Counted from the first letter of the stretch, positions 26,901 through 41,973 are shown. The stretch is 64,000 bases of DNA from Diabrotica undecimpunctata (GCF_040954645.1 NC_092805.1:18316741-18380740); one strand, 5' to 3'. The notes: generated by a model from the sequence alone, not told the origin. Made by a program: numbers and translations.

Positions 26901-28462
26901 AACTGTAAATCTACCTGTACAGAGGAATTGATATTAATGCTGAGATTCGCCGGATTATTTTGAATTAACAACTGAAGACTGTAAAACTGGAATTGAATTT
27001 GAATTATTTTGTATTTCTATTTTATAACATTGGAATAAGAATAAATTGTAAATAATGAGTTTTTCGAGAACTTGTTACCCAATATGTAACATATTTTCTA
27101 TTATTTTTTGATTGAGTCAAACAAAAATTTTATCCTTGGTGTGAATTAAACCCCAATCTTCTTGTCAATAGACCACGTCTCTAACTATTACACCAAGTCC
27201 ACATACAATAATTGTTTTCGGACAGAACATAATTACCTTTAATTTAGTCAAATATTTCAGTTGAGTTATTTTTATTATTAAATAAACTTAAAGATTTATA
27301 ATTTAAAATCGCTACTAATTAATGTTTTTTACTATAATATATCTTAATTTATTCAATCATTTATTCTAACATCAAAAATTATTAAAATAAAATATTTTCG
27401 AGGTCATCCGTATAATTATGACTAAAGTAAAATAGCCACGTCTAAAAATTAGCTTTATCACGTACTATCTCACAACTTAATCTGTCTTCTATCCTTTCCG
27501 CTATTTTGCCGGGTGGTAAGACACTCATCACTGTATATATACATCTCAAAGGCATCTATTATTTTTTCTATTTCAGAGTCCATTGTCCAACTTTCACAGC
27601 CATACAGCAAAACAGAGAAAACGTAACATCTGATCATTTGAATTCTAAGCTGTAGACCAAGGTCTGATCTTGTAAAAACTATTTTCATGTTCATGAGTGT
27701 TTTCCTCGCTTGTTCGATTCTTGACAGGATTTCTTTTTTTGGGTGACAGGATTTTTTTTTTTGGTTTTGGGTTTAGAAACCATCTAATATACTACTCAGC
27801 TAATTAAGAATCTGAATATCAAAACAAAGTCGTCATAATGATGCAAAATTGTTTTCCGATGTACTTAATTTGAATTTTCTCTCTATATCCTATTTACTCC
27901 TATAGCGAAAACAGAATTTAAAATTATTCTATACATTATATTTGAAGAATATTTTTGGTTGAAACATCTCATTTTTTGTGGTAAAAAATATCTTAATTTA
28001 TCTGGACTAAAGGTGGTAATTGTTTAAATTTGCCGACGGACCATAGATATATGGAGGCAACTTTACATTTTCACTATTCGGACAACCTTGAGTCAGTTAT
28101 AATTTGCTGTAGACCGGTTTTTTTTTATTAACGGTTTAGTCAATTTTAGATATGGAGTATCTTTATATTATAAGTAGTAAATTGTTCTTCCCAAATTCAA
28201 AGATTTGTGAAAATAATACCTTAATGAATCATATCCTCAGTTTTATCAAAACTGATTAAATACGGAAATAGTAATAGCTAAATTATAAAATATATACCCA
28301 CCACAATAAATGTTTTTACAGAGATTGTGTGTAAACAACTTTATTTTATTTTTATTTTATTTTGTAATAACAGATTTGAACAGATTGTAATTTTGTTAAT
28401 AACTACCACAATAAATGGTAAATAAATTTTTAATAGCCTGTGTAAATAACAAGCAAGGCGAG

Positions 28463-28547
<85 letters not shown>

Positions 28548-29377
28548 TCTCGCCATTCATCTCTGTTGTTTGTAAAACGTCATTGGCCCTGCAGTTGTTT
28601 TAATACCTTTTATATGTCTTTTGGCTTCATTTGGCCGCCAATTCCCGATTTCTTTATTCCATCGGCCATCCTTAAGACGTTCGTTATGTCCAGCCCTTTT
28701 CCATTTCAGTTTAGCTGCCTATTCGACAGCTTTTACTTTTGTTCTATTACGAATGTCTTCATTGGTTTTATGATCTTTGAGTGAGATACCCAGCATCTGT
28801 CGTTCTATAGCTCTCTGAGTTTTTCTGATCTTCGCCATGTTTATATTAGTGAATGTTCATGTTTGAGCTCCATATGTAAGTACAGGTAGGATACAGGAAT
28901 TAAACACTTTGGTTCACAGTCTTTGAGGTATATTTTTATTTTTAAGTATATATGAGAGTCTTCCAAATGCTGTCCGTCCCATTTTTATACGTCTGCTTAT
29001 TTCGGTAGTCTGATTTTCTATGCTTACTTTGACATTTTGACACAGATATGTATATTCATCTACGTGTTCTATCTCTGTCCCTTGTAAGTTTAGCATAGGT
29101 TTGTCATCTTTTTTTGACTTTTGACATTAAATTAGTTTTGCTAAATTTCATTTTCAGTCCCTTTTTTGGGGATTCTGTCTGTAGCTCCTCAATCATCGTA
29201 TTCAGTGCATTCCACGTGTCAGCTATTAGTACTACATCCTTGTTCCATCCTATTAGTCCTTGTTCATTTTTAAAGGTTATTATCTTTTTCTTTTCTAGTT
29301 TCGGTTTGGTACATTTGAGACAGTTTTTCTCTATGACTTGTTCTATACGGTCTTCTTGATGTTTTTTAATAACTTAA

Positions 29378-29449
<72 letters not shown>

Positions 29450-32400
29450 TAAAAGTTTTATTAGGACCAACTCTATTGAAGATGGCGTGACGAATCTTAA
29501 CTGTTGATCGCGCAAAGACTTGCATTGTTCTATTCAAGCAGATTAATCTTAACTACTGTAATTTGTTACGCCTTCAATAAAGCAATTCCATAGGGTACAA
29601 GACGCTATTGCCAAAACACAGATACGGCCAGTGGCGTATTTCGTTGTATATTGAAGAAAATAAAAAAATAAAGAGTAAACTAAAAAAAATAGCTTATATT
29701 ATAATAAATACTTAATGAAACATGCACATTACAAAACAAAATGTTTAGTTTTTTGTAAGAAAAACGGTTTTGAATTATAAATAAAATGTTACAACAGTTG
29801 AACAGAGTTGTAAAAAATTAAAGTCTAAGAGTTTTATTTCCCATTGCCTACGCATTTTCTTGACTTTTAACCTTTACTTCTTGCATAATGGAGGCAAAAA
29901 TTCCTATAACGTTCTACAAATGGGTCGGTGGCGTTGCGAAAATGTTCAGAAATTTATTAATCTCCGCGCAGTGTACGCGAAACATCAATTTCTTTACTAT
30001 CACCATCATTATCATCATCAACAACATGTAGGCGTCCATTGCTGGACATAGGTCTCTTTCAGCTCTTTTCATCCGTCTCTGTCTTGTGCGGTCTTAGGTA
30101 TAGCTAATACGCTTCAGGTCAATCTGATGGTGAGCATCCTTTGCTCCGTAGTGCTTCTTGTCTTGGCCTTCACTCGACATTACGTTTTGTCTATCCGTTG
30201 GAGATGTGCACTGACCAATTCCATTGTAGCGACGCGATTTCTTCGATAATGCCTGTTGTTTTTATTTTGCGATATATATTTATTAATTTGGGATTCGTCT
30301 TTCAGAGAGATACTGATTTTCTGTTATACATATGGGTGGGTTCGATTTAAAGATATTGTTCAATTAACCAAAGGCTGTCCAGGCTAATCCTATGCGTCGT
30401 GGGATAGCTCACATGTCTGGTTATTTCTGCCCTACCGAATTTCATGTCCTAAGTACTTATACGATACAGTCTGCTCAATATCCCTTCCATCGCCAGCAAC
30501 ATTACGATTTAGAACTAGAGTAGTAATTTGGCCTACTATGGGTACAGCAAAAATGCATTCCGACAGTTTCTATAACTATAATTGGAACAATAAAGAGTAA
30601 CTCTTTATTTAAATAAATTCTTGGTACTGAAAATTGTGTTAAGTTGTGCCAATGGGCTGTTCGGGTATCGTTACTCCCACATACATTTCATTTTTCTTTA
30701 CATTTTTAATTAATTAACCAGCTAACTATATTTCCTACGTAAACAGTGCTACAGTACTACAGTAAACAGTCAATTATACTTAAAAATATAAATAAATGTA
30801 AAATAAACAAAAAGTTACAGTGACAACTACATTATGCCTATGCATAGACTTTATCCCAAAGATATTGTTCTGAAGCTATTTTCTTGTGTCATCTTAAAGC
30901 AATATTACTGGTAGAGAAGTAAAGAAACAGATGGTAAAAAAAGAAAAATCAAAGAAACGGCTCTAATTATGCTAAATGAGACCAATCGTGTCGCAAATTC
31001 TTCGGCAGAATGCAGTAGGATCTGGTTACATATAATAAAAGAGCAAGTTAATAAAAGGATAATATTTCTTTTAGTAAGTTAGCAACATATCGAGGATACA
31101 TAATTTACGTTTTTTAAAAAATGCAAATAAAATCAGAGTTTGGTGTTTACTGAGAATAAACTAAATGTAACACCAAATAGTTACCATGTCGGAATAGTAT
31201 TATGAGGTTTTTTTCCTGGGTTTCTCTTCATGATTTACTATGAAATCACTAACACGAGGATTTTACTGTTATCATGGCATGTGGTTGTCTTTTTAAAGAC
31301 GAATCACATGCTACGATTTTTCTGACGGATATTTTCAAGTTAAAGTTAATTTCATGTAATCGAATGAACTGTCTTACAATAAAGTCGTCTCAGGAACGCA
31401 GCTCAGCAATATTGCCAATGTTTTTTAATGCCGTCTGCTTTAAAATGTATAATATATGTCTGAATGTCTGAATTGTCAACATGAGTTAGATAAAATTAAA
31501 TTATTAGAAGAATTTTTCATCAAGTAACAAAAAACAAAATTGATTTACTTTATTAATGTTTGTATTTTGAGAACGATTTCCAAAGTGGAAATTGAAGCGT
31601 CAATAAACTTATTTTAAATTTCAATTGTGACTTATTTCCATTAAAATAGTAATTGCAATGTATGTGTGCATTTAAAACAATTTTCGATAACAAACATGAA
31701 CCACATTTGGCATTAAATACCTTATGAGATAGTTTAGACCTTCACATTTTTTTATTGTTTACTCAAAAAAATATATAATCGTAAAGTTTTTCAAACATTA
31801 ATTTGTATCTACTTTTTTTATTTTAATAAGGTGTTTTATAACTAATTATGTACCATAAATAAGCATTAATTATTAACATTTTATAATTTTTCTTGTATTT
31901 GTGTCGGACACTGTTTACTTTAATCATTAATTTAAATTATTTATTGTATCCTTATGGTTCTTGTAAATAAAAATATTTCATATTCTATTTTATTTCAAGG
32001 TCTACTTAAAAATTAAAAAGAAAATAATTCGAAACACGATCAGAGTATCCGAATTACATAAAAGAAATATGCTTAAATTCCACATATTACTACTATTGTT
32101 TAAAACAATGTTACAACTATACTCCAGAGAAATAGTCAAAATTTAAACGTGTTCAGGAAATCTCAATAGCCAAGTTTTTCCGTTAATATAAATAAATATA
32201 TTAAGAAAATTTATACGTTTTCATCAGAAATTTTGGCGTTGTATTTTAATAATTAACAATTTAGTGCAGCTTTTTGTGTAATTTTCGCTTATTATTAAAA
32301 AGATATCTATTTATAGGGTAAAGTCTCAATGACTAGCATTAGAACGGTAACGCTAGACAATCGCATTTTAGAAGTGGCAACACGCCTTTTGGTTTGACTG

Positions 32401-35400
32401 GAATGCGTTGGTTATTTGTGAACACGCTTTTAGCAAGTGAAAGTTTTTGTTGTTGGTCACATCTTCGACGTGAAATCTGTTTGGCAGTTTTATTTAAATT
32501 TTAAAAATTGTGGTAACAGTTATAATCTTCCGAACATAAACATCCGTCTAGAATAAGTATTATTAAAACTTTTTTTTTTTAATTGTTATAAAAAATACTT
32601 GCAAAAGGGTATTTATAGATAGTTATAAAAAGCTAGCCGTTTTGATTGTGTGTTAATAATTGTCTAATTTATGGAGTCTCCTGATGCTAATGTCTTGACC
32701 GACGAGAATTCTGGTGATAAAGATGGTGGCGGATTTCTGGATAATTTAAGCGGTCGACAGTTGACCAGTAGCTGAATTAGTCCCTCTTCGTGCTACCAGA
32801 GCTTTTATCGACGTACCTGAATTGAGCCAGTTTCAAATATCGTCCACTCTGGGTCAGAAAAATATTCTGGATTGGAAATGACTTTGAAAATGTGAGCAGA
32901 GATTTTCTTAAAGGAGATTATAGTAAATATAGTGATTTGGAATATTTAGATATATTCGAGATGTTTGTTGATAGAGAAATAATTGAACTACTTGTGGAGG
33001 AAACAACGAAAATACGCACTTTTCTGCAATAAATTGGATCCAAAAATTTCTGACGAAGAAATAAAATGTGTAATTGCGATTATGATTGTTACAGGATATA
33101 CTGAGTTACCTGGAAGGCAGTTTTACTGGGATTCCAAACAAGATATGGAAAATATTGTAGTCACTGAATCTATGAATAGAGATCGATTTCGCCAAATTTT
33201 AAAATATTTACACTGCGCCGACAACACACAGCCTGTACATGGTGATAAAATGTAGAAGCTACGACCACTGATGGGCCTTTTCCAACGCCCCTTTATGGAC
33301 AACTGGATACCTGAACAGAAGTTGAATTATGATGTGGCTATTATCAATTACTTTGGCAAGAATTCATGTAAACAGTTTATTCGGAAAAAAACCACCAGAT
33401 TTGGGTATAAAATGTGGTTTCTGAATTTTGCTTTTAGGTATTTGGTGAACTTTGATATATATCAAGGAAAAAACCCAAAGTCAAACACTACTTACGAAAT
33501 CGATTTTAAAAAATGAATTCATGTAAATAGTTTATTCGGAACAAAACCACCAGATTTGGGTATAAAATGTGGTCTCTGAATTTTGCTTTTAGTTATTTGG
33601 TGAACTTTGATATATATCAAGGAAAAAACCCAAAGTCAAACACTACTTACGAAATCGATTTTAAAAAATGTGCTGTTCCTTTACCTTGAGTGTTTAATAA
33701 GTTTTAGGATAAAATAAATAAGCTCCCGTTCACATTTTACTCTACTATCTTTCAAACGGAAATTTAAGCTATAGAGATGTGCCTGAACAACTGCAGGGAC
33801 ATATCTATAAAAATTATATCAAGCGACTAGAGGGTATGAAAGGCAATCAGAAAAAGTAATAAAGTAAGTTTAGTCTGGGTGCCCGAACATACTGGTACTA
33901 AAAAAGATGAAACAAGGACAATTCAAGAGCTAATGAACTTGCCAGAAGAGCGTCAATTACAAAATACTCCGTTTCAGAGTTGACAAAGTCAAAAAGCGAC
34001 CGGCAAAAAACCTGGATCCGAAGGCAACATGACTCTCTGTGGGAAAATATACCACATTAAACATATGGCAAAATGTATAGTAAAAGGACCCATGCTAATA
34101 GGGAAATACTGCGAACAAAAAGCAAAAAATAGCTCAGAGTCATAACTCGACATGCGCATATTAAGCGATATCTGCATACAATTAGAGTATTTCATAGAAA
34201 CTTAAGCTGCATACTCTAGAAAAGAATAGTCAACTACAGCTTGCATGACAGCGAGTTTTTGGAGACTACCAAGTGACGCTAAAAACATATCGCACCCCCG
34301 GAAGAAACGTGACACAACTCCAAATTCTGAAAATTTCATTTTATGCCCGCATTATTTTCCAAATAGAGTAATCTTCAATCCCGAAAATTATTACAAGTTG
34401 ATTTTTTATAATTCTCCCGAGATATCGCTAGTGTCGTTATGTGCTTTTCCGTTATTCACCTCATTTGAATCAAGAATAGTGACACGTTGCAGTTGCGTCC
34501 TGGTAGCCGACGAATAAGGTCGCTCTGCTTCTTAGGAAAACCGAATATTTCGAATTGTGACGTTTTTCCTGTTTTATGCTGTGAGAATTCAAAGTGACAA
34601 ATAAACATATTTTGGTTTAGGATATTTTTCCTGTTTAATGTTCATTTATGGACATTCATTTATTTCTGTTTATTTGGCAATATGTGACTTTTCCTGTTAG
34701 GGTCTGATTTAATTTACAGCTGTGATAGGAGTCGTACATAAAAATATTACGTTTGATGTCGCAATGATAAAGCACTATAATATAGACATTCTCGCCCCCT
34801 ATTTTGTGGCCGGGGATAGAACGTTTTTTTAAGAATGTGTTAAGTTTAGGTGTGTATTTTGTAATTAAAAGTTATTATATGGATAAAATATGAACAATAT
34901 ATTAACTTCTACCACATAACTTCCCGATAGTTCTTTTTTTAGGTCTAAAGCATTCAGAAATTAGCTACGGACAGGCTACTAAATGGCCGATGTTAATATT
35001 CCCTTTTATATTGCCTTAGAAGAGATAGGAAATGACAATATACTGTGCTTTTTGAAATACACAGTAACATAACCATAAGTGTGTCAAATGGACACACCTT
35101 TTCCAGATAAGAGTTTAAATTAAAATTGGTATCTAATTAAAAATGTTAAATTAATGATTTTGACTTGTGTCACTTTTCTTGCAGGAGTGCGATATGGTAT
35201 CCATCCTCTTGGATACAGGCTGGTACAGAGTTCCAAAATCCTAGTTTGGGTATCATAAATAAATGAAAAATGTACAGTAAGCCGTACGATCTTTTTACAA
35301 CTGACGGCTTCTGTGAACCGAGTAAGATCTAATGCTATAGATAAAGTCACGTTGAGATGGCAGTGTACGGATATAGGATAACAGCGTTGCCAATTCTACT

Positions 35401-38400
35401 GCTATTGTAAGTTTTGCTACTTTTGTAAAATAAGCAGGGCCAAACTCACGGTAAACTAAGATATGTTTAGGTAAGCTAAAGTTGTTAATAGAAAATTCGT
35501 GAATGAAATAAATGGTAATAATTCCTAAAATGCTTTTACACATAATACCGCAGTTAATAGGGAAAAAAATATGAAAAATATTCTACAGGTTTTTTAATGT
35601 TCTAAACGGTAGATAAGGGATAACTGATGATAATTCCTTGAAGAATTACAGCCAATTTTGCTTTGTTTATTTTTTAAAGAAAGATGAAGTTTGGAAAAAA
35701 TCATTTTTTTGCCTATTTTGTTCCTCGTGCATTTTAGGGAAAAATGTTTCAAATAAATGTTGCAGATCTTAAACAGTTTTTTAATTTTTTAGTTTGTAAA
35801 TTAAAATACATAAACAAATGACTGAGATAATTGCAAAAAACCCTTAATTGAGGCCCCTAGAACACAAGGGTGTAAGTGCAGTTGCTTATCACTTAGCAAC
35901 TGATATCTAACAACAGGCACGTACTTTTGGCTTCAAACTTTCTACATTAACAACAATAACACCATTAAAAATTACATGTCATTGAAAACATGCTGAAAAC
36001 TGAAAAAGTGCTACCTAGGTTTTTAAATTTATATCGAACTTTGAACAAAGATTTTTCAAAACTTTGTTTTTGGCCGTTACACCCCTTGTGTTCTAGGGGC
36101 CTCAATTGTGCACTAATTTATTAAATGTTCATAACTTTATTTTTTGCATAATGACGTCTAATATAACTACTTGAAATTATGTCGATTAATGAGTTATTTA
36201 AGTGTGCTACATTTCAACCAGATCAACTAAATATTTTATTACCTTTACTGAGAAAAGAATACCCCCGAAAAACAATTTTCAATCATCTTCATTTTCATAA
36301 TCTAGTTCATCTTCAGAGTCATCGTTTAATGAAATTCTAATAGGTTCAATGTCATCTTGAATGTTGTCTACTGTCCAAAAATTATTCTCCAATTTTATAA
36401 CATGGTTGACGTAATTTTTCCAATGTCCATTGTTCTGTACTTTATCATAACCTTCATAAATCAATGTTTTAACGTCGTTTTGTTTGAAACTTGAATTCTT
36501 AGAGGACACGTATCGTTTCAGTTCACTCCACACCATTTCTATTGGGTTCAGTTCACAGTGATAAGGCGGAAGTCTTAAGATATGTACATCTACGCGGCAT
36601 TGTTCGTCACTGTGATTCCTGTATTTTTCACCAATACAATCAATTTTGTATTTGTCATAAATATTTTTAAATACATTAGCAGTTTCCAGAAGTTCATTTT
36701 TTAAGTAATCTTCTTCAAAATAAATGTCCTTTTCATAGAGCCACTCCTTAATTTGACGTTTCACCCAATATTGTTTGGGAAAATTTAATTTCCTAGAGTG
36801 ATAAGATGCATTGTCCAAGATAATGACATTCTTTTTATTTTTTGGGAGATTCGGTATTAACATCTCTTCAAACCATTTTTCAAATAGATCTCCGTCCATC
36901 TCTTCATGGTAATCTTCAGCACCTTTTTTGGCAAGAAAAGTGATGTCAGCACCTTCAACAGATCCGTCTTTGTTTCCTGCATGGACTAAAACAAATCTTG
37001 GTCCTTTTCGGGTCGGAGTTTTTAAACCTGTGGTAAGTCCATTTACGAAAGCCTGTCGGCTATTTTTTATTGTTGTATCTTGCCATACTTGCCCATTGGT
37101 TATTCCAGTATTAACCCATGATTCGTCCATATAAATGATATTGGCTCCTTCGTTCCTCAGTTTCTTTATTTCCCGGAGATAGTGACGCCTCCAAGCGACT
37201 ATTTCTTGTTTTTCTATTAATATTGAATTTCTACCTTGTTTGCCATATATAAAACCCATGTCGTGCAATAGTCTTCTCAACGTACTCTTGGAAAAATTCG
37301 GAAGATGCTCCATTTGCTTAATTTTTTCTAGTACTACGTCAAGGGTTGGAGGAATATTGTCCATAAAAAAACCGTGCACTACTTGTCTTATTCTAGACCG
37401 AGTTGCTTCATCATATCTATTCTCACGACTATTCAAATAACCGGTTCTTTTTTTTCTTATAGGAGTTACGAGTGGACCATTTTTACTTTCACTTCTATAT
37501 CGGAATATCGTTCGCTCAGAGACTCCAGTCATAGCAGAAACTTCCCGCACTATTGTTGATACACTTTTATCATTATTACTGTTTGATAAATACTTAAAAA
37601 CATTTAACACTATTTTTTTGCATTCACTATTTACCAAATTACCGTTTTTGAATTTTATTACACTCGCGGCCATTTTGACACTGACACGACACAAACGTCT
37701 GATATCAACTGAAAATTCTTTTAATGACTCTCAAGTATTTACCTGAATTTATAATTGCTGGCATTAGACAATAATTTTGAATTTATAAATAGGTATATTT
37801 TTTTAATTCTAAATTATTTTTTAATGTCTGTAACTGTAAATGCAGGTAGAGAAAGTGTGTCATTAAAAGGACATTAAGATCAAAAACGGATTATACAAAT
37901 AATTATTTCATTTCCACGAATTGTAAACAATTTTGAACAGAAGATATAATTCCGAAAAGACCAGATTTCCGAAATATAACTTTCTATTTTTAAAATACCA
38001 ACAGAAAAATTATATAATTAAAAAAATGTAGTATTTTTCCGTTTCACATTCATAAATATTTCCGAAATTATAATTCTTTTATAGGAGCCGGCCCATAACG
38101 TACGATTGTAGGTACGATTAAAAACTGACAACAATGTAGTTATTTCTGGCATATAGAAAGTACAGGCCTATCTCTGGAACGCTGCCATCTGAATGTGAAT
38201 TTATCTATAGATACTTAAGCAGGACATATCTGTAAAGCGGATTGTATTGGTGTTTTCCAAAATCAAAATTTATGAAGAAATTTAATTATAGAAGTTGGCC
38301 ATGCATACAGGTTGTAATGAATATTTGAAAGTGCTATTTCTACCTACAATTTTTATAATTTATTTTATATTTACCTCAATATCCTCTGGGTTCACCAAGC

Positions 38401-41280
38401 AAACAATTGACATATTAAAAGTCCATAGTCTGTAGATAGGAGCATAGTTATTGCTGTTTTCCCTTTCATTCTTAAAGAGCGATTCTGAAAATACAGTTTT
38501 TTATAATAATTAAATTTATTAAAATGGAAGGAGAAATATATTTTTATTATTATTTTTATAAAACATTTACTTTTAACTTTCGTTCTTTTTCCTTTATTTT
38601 TCGCTTTTTTATCGTTGGCAATTTTAAATTAAAAATTATTATGGCTCTCTCTCTTCTGCTTCATCTCCTACTCGCTAGATGTGACCTAGACATCTAGTTC
38701 TACATTGTTTTATTTTGGTCACGATATCTTCTTTCAATACTTTGTTAATCTCTGCATTTGTTCTGCTTATAGATTCATTTTGATTTGTTTTGTATGGTCC
38801 CATTGTGGTTCTAATGATCTTAATTTGCACTATTTGTAGGACAAACAGAACACATTCAAAAGACAAAACAGACATTTAACTTTTTAAATGTCTGTTTAAA
38901 TTAAATGTCTGTTTTGTCTTTTGAATGTGTTCTGTTTGTCCTTAAATGATTTTGATCTTTAATTTTTTTTTAACTTTTAATTTTAATTTTTGAAATAAAC
39001 ATCAAAATAATTTCTTTTCTGTCCAAATATAGACCAAAAATGTTAGAGTAATTGCACACTCAAACTTACATCGAAAATAGAACATCCATTTTATTTTCAC
39101 TTGTTACAGTGCTGTCTGTTCTAGATAAATAATTTTAATTGATAACACAGATTTCAAAATATACTTTTTCAATCACTATAAATAACTTTTAAATAATAAT
39201 AACATCACATTTCATTTTCAACAAACAATTTATATAATACATATATTCCTAGCTTAGTTGTTAATATCTTTTCCCCTCAAGAACTATCCGTTTATTCGTT
39301 AAATAATTGCAGTAAAACCGATGATCACCTGTCACCAGTTTATCATGACAGGTTTTTTAACTATGTTTTCTTAAAGATATAATAATAATGCCTTGTATCG
39401 GCATCACTTAGTTTACCATGTACCGTTGACCTGAAGATCCATAGCAAATTATAGTATAGTAGCGGTCGTACAAGAAACATATCCACAAGAGTAGCCTATT
39501 TAATCGCAAAGCTAAACCGAAGGTATAAAATAAAGATTATTCAAGTATATGCTTCAATAACGGACCATCCGGATGAGCAGATTGAAGAATTCTACGATGA
39601 TATCTCAACGGAACTGAAAGAAACACCAACACACTACACGAGTATATGCGGCGACTTTAATGCAAAGATCGGTTTGAAGCAACATGAACATGAAACAGCA
39701 CTAGGTAAATTTGGAGCCAGAGGCAGTAACGAGCGTGGACAAACACTACTAGAATTTCTATTACAACAAAATCTATACCAGATGAAAAGTTTCTTCTCTA
39801 AAAAAGACCACAGATGATGAACGTGGCAAAGCCCAGATATCAAGATCATAAACGAGATAATCGGTGACAAAAAACATATATTCAACTATATCACATGTAA
39901 TAGCTTTACCACAGGTAGCGATCATAGAATGGTAAGAGCCAAACTAAAATTAGACTTATTAACAGAAAGATCCAAAATGATTAGGAAGAAAGCCAACGCG
40001 ATATGGAACGACCCAACAAATTTAAATGAATACCAAGACAATATCAATAAAAGCCTACAACAAAATTAATGCATAAATAATGTAAATACCCTAAACGAAA
40101 ACATCGTAGAAGCTATTTGAGAGGCTCAAGTAAAATGCTACCCTAAAAGACGCCAAGACGAAACAATAACCATTGAAACAAAGCAACTAATGGAAACTAG
40201 AAGAGAAACCAAAGAAAACTAAAGCATTGCCGAAGAAAAAAAAAGTGACTTAAGAACAAAGAAGGAGTCCCCATATCAAATAGAGAAGAACTACTACACA
40301 TAGTTGAAGACTTATATCAAGAACTATACACAAGTCAAAGAAAAGATCAAACCAGGGTTTAGAGCTCAAGCCAGAGATCATTAAGCCAAATTCAAGACAC
40401 AATGAGAAGGATGAAAAACAACAAAGCACCAGGAGAAGCTGGAGTCGTTATAGAAGCTGTAATGATGGGCGGATGTGCCCTTCTCAACCAAATAAAAATT
40501 TTATTTAACCTTTGCCTAACAGATTGTTGCATACCGGAAACATGGAACAATGCAGTAACAATTTTAGTACACAAGAAAGGAGACAAGGCGCAACTAGAAA
40601 ACTATAGACCAATCAGCTTATTGAACCACATCTATAAAATGTTTACCCGAATAATTACCACAAGACTAGGAAAAAGTTGGATTTCTACTAGCCCCGAGGA
40701 CAGGATGGCTTCCGCTTAAAATTCGGAACAAATGATCACCTACAAACAGTAAAAACCTCAATAGAAAAATTTATAGAATATAACAGATCACTGGTACTTA
40801 TCTTTGTAGACTTTCACAAAGCATTCGATACCGTAACCGTGGAATTAGACAGCATTATAATTGCTCTGAACAATAGTAGAATAGACTACCGGCTTACAAA
40901 GTTAGTACAAATATTGTACGAAAATGCCACAATGCGTGTAAAACTACATATTACCACCAGAGAAATTTATATAAAGTGAGGGGTGAGATAGTAAATTATT
41001 TATAACGGTCCTGGAATACGTCTTTAAAATGCTAAAGTGGAAAAATAGAGGAATACGGAGAAATGTTCAATCATCTGCGTTTTGTCGATGATATAGTACT
41101 TATTACCGAAGATCTACGTAAAGCACAACAAATGCTACAAGAATTAGAAAACGTATCTTCGTTATTACCGCTATACGTTATTAAAATGTATTAATATGTC
41201 TAAAAATGAACATCAATAAGACCAAATTTATGACAACTTTGATTCCCAGCGAACACTTAACCATCCAAAATTAAGTGGTA

Positions 41281-41345
<65 letters not shown>

Positions 41346-41973
41346 TCATGAAATATGGATAATCAGATCTGTGAATTTCAACGACGAATAACACTTGTTT
41401 GGTCAGCGTATGGTTCACTAAGAGATATCTTTAAGAGCAACATCCCGATAGCTATGAAACGGAAGACATTTGACCAATGCATTCTTCCTATTAAGACATA
41501 CGGAGCATGCCAATACCTAAGGAAAAGAACAGGTGTCACTGATGTCGTCGAACGTATGAGCCAAGCTGAAATGAAATTGGACAGGTCACATAGCGAGACT
41601 AAAAGACTCACGATGGACCGGAAAACTAATTGATTGGCGCCCAAGAGAAGACAAACGCAGCAGAGGACGACCACCAACACTCTGGATGGACGACATTAAA
41701 CGAATCCCCAAGAAATGGCCACAAGACGCACAGAAAAGGGAAGAGTGGCAAAAAATGGGAGAGATATATGTCCAGCAGTGGACAGAAGAGTGTGCATGAT
41801 GATGATGATGATGATCGGTGGTTGGTGGTAGAATATATTGATTGTGAGTAAGTCTTATTCTTATTTCATTTTACCTGTTTATTTATTTCTTTGTATAGAT
41901 ACTCCACTAAAGACATACATAGTTGTTATGAAATTGTTTATCGAAAATACACACCCAAATTAATGATAACCTT

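Larger units (their letters stand above)
25800..27740 (-). mobile_element. LINE C-terminal part, split by a DNA transposon
   Basis: Two pieces of one copy: 27740-27534 and 26219-25800. The first encodes [24 protein letters not shown] text, then [18 protein letters not shown] and AFEMYIY. The second continues [39 protein letters not shown] and [15 protein letters not shown]. At about 25930-25880 a shifted frame gives [18 protein letters not shown]. Without the 1,314-bp insert and one TATA, the reading [13 protein letters not shown] is continuous. The polymerase core is not present. Confidence 0.85.

Noticed and set aside
37674..37694. Seven-codon upstream extension of the transposase
   Set aside because: It begins with TTG; the ATG at 37673 has a good AAAATGG context.
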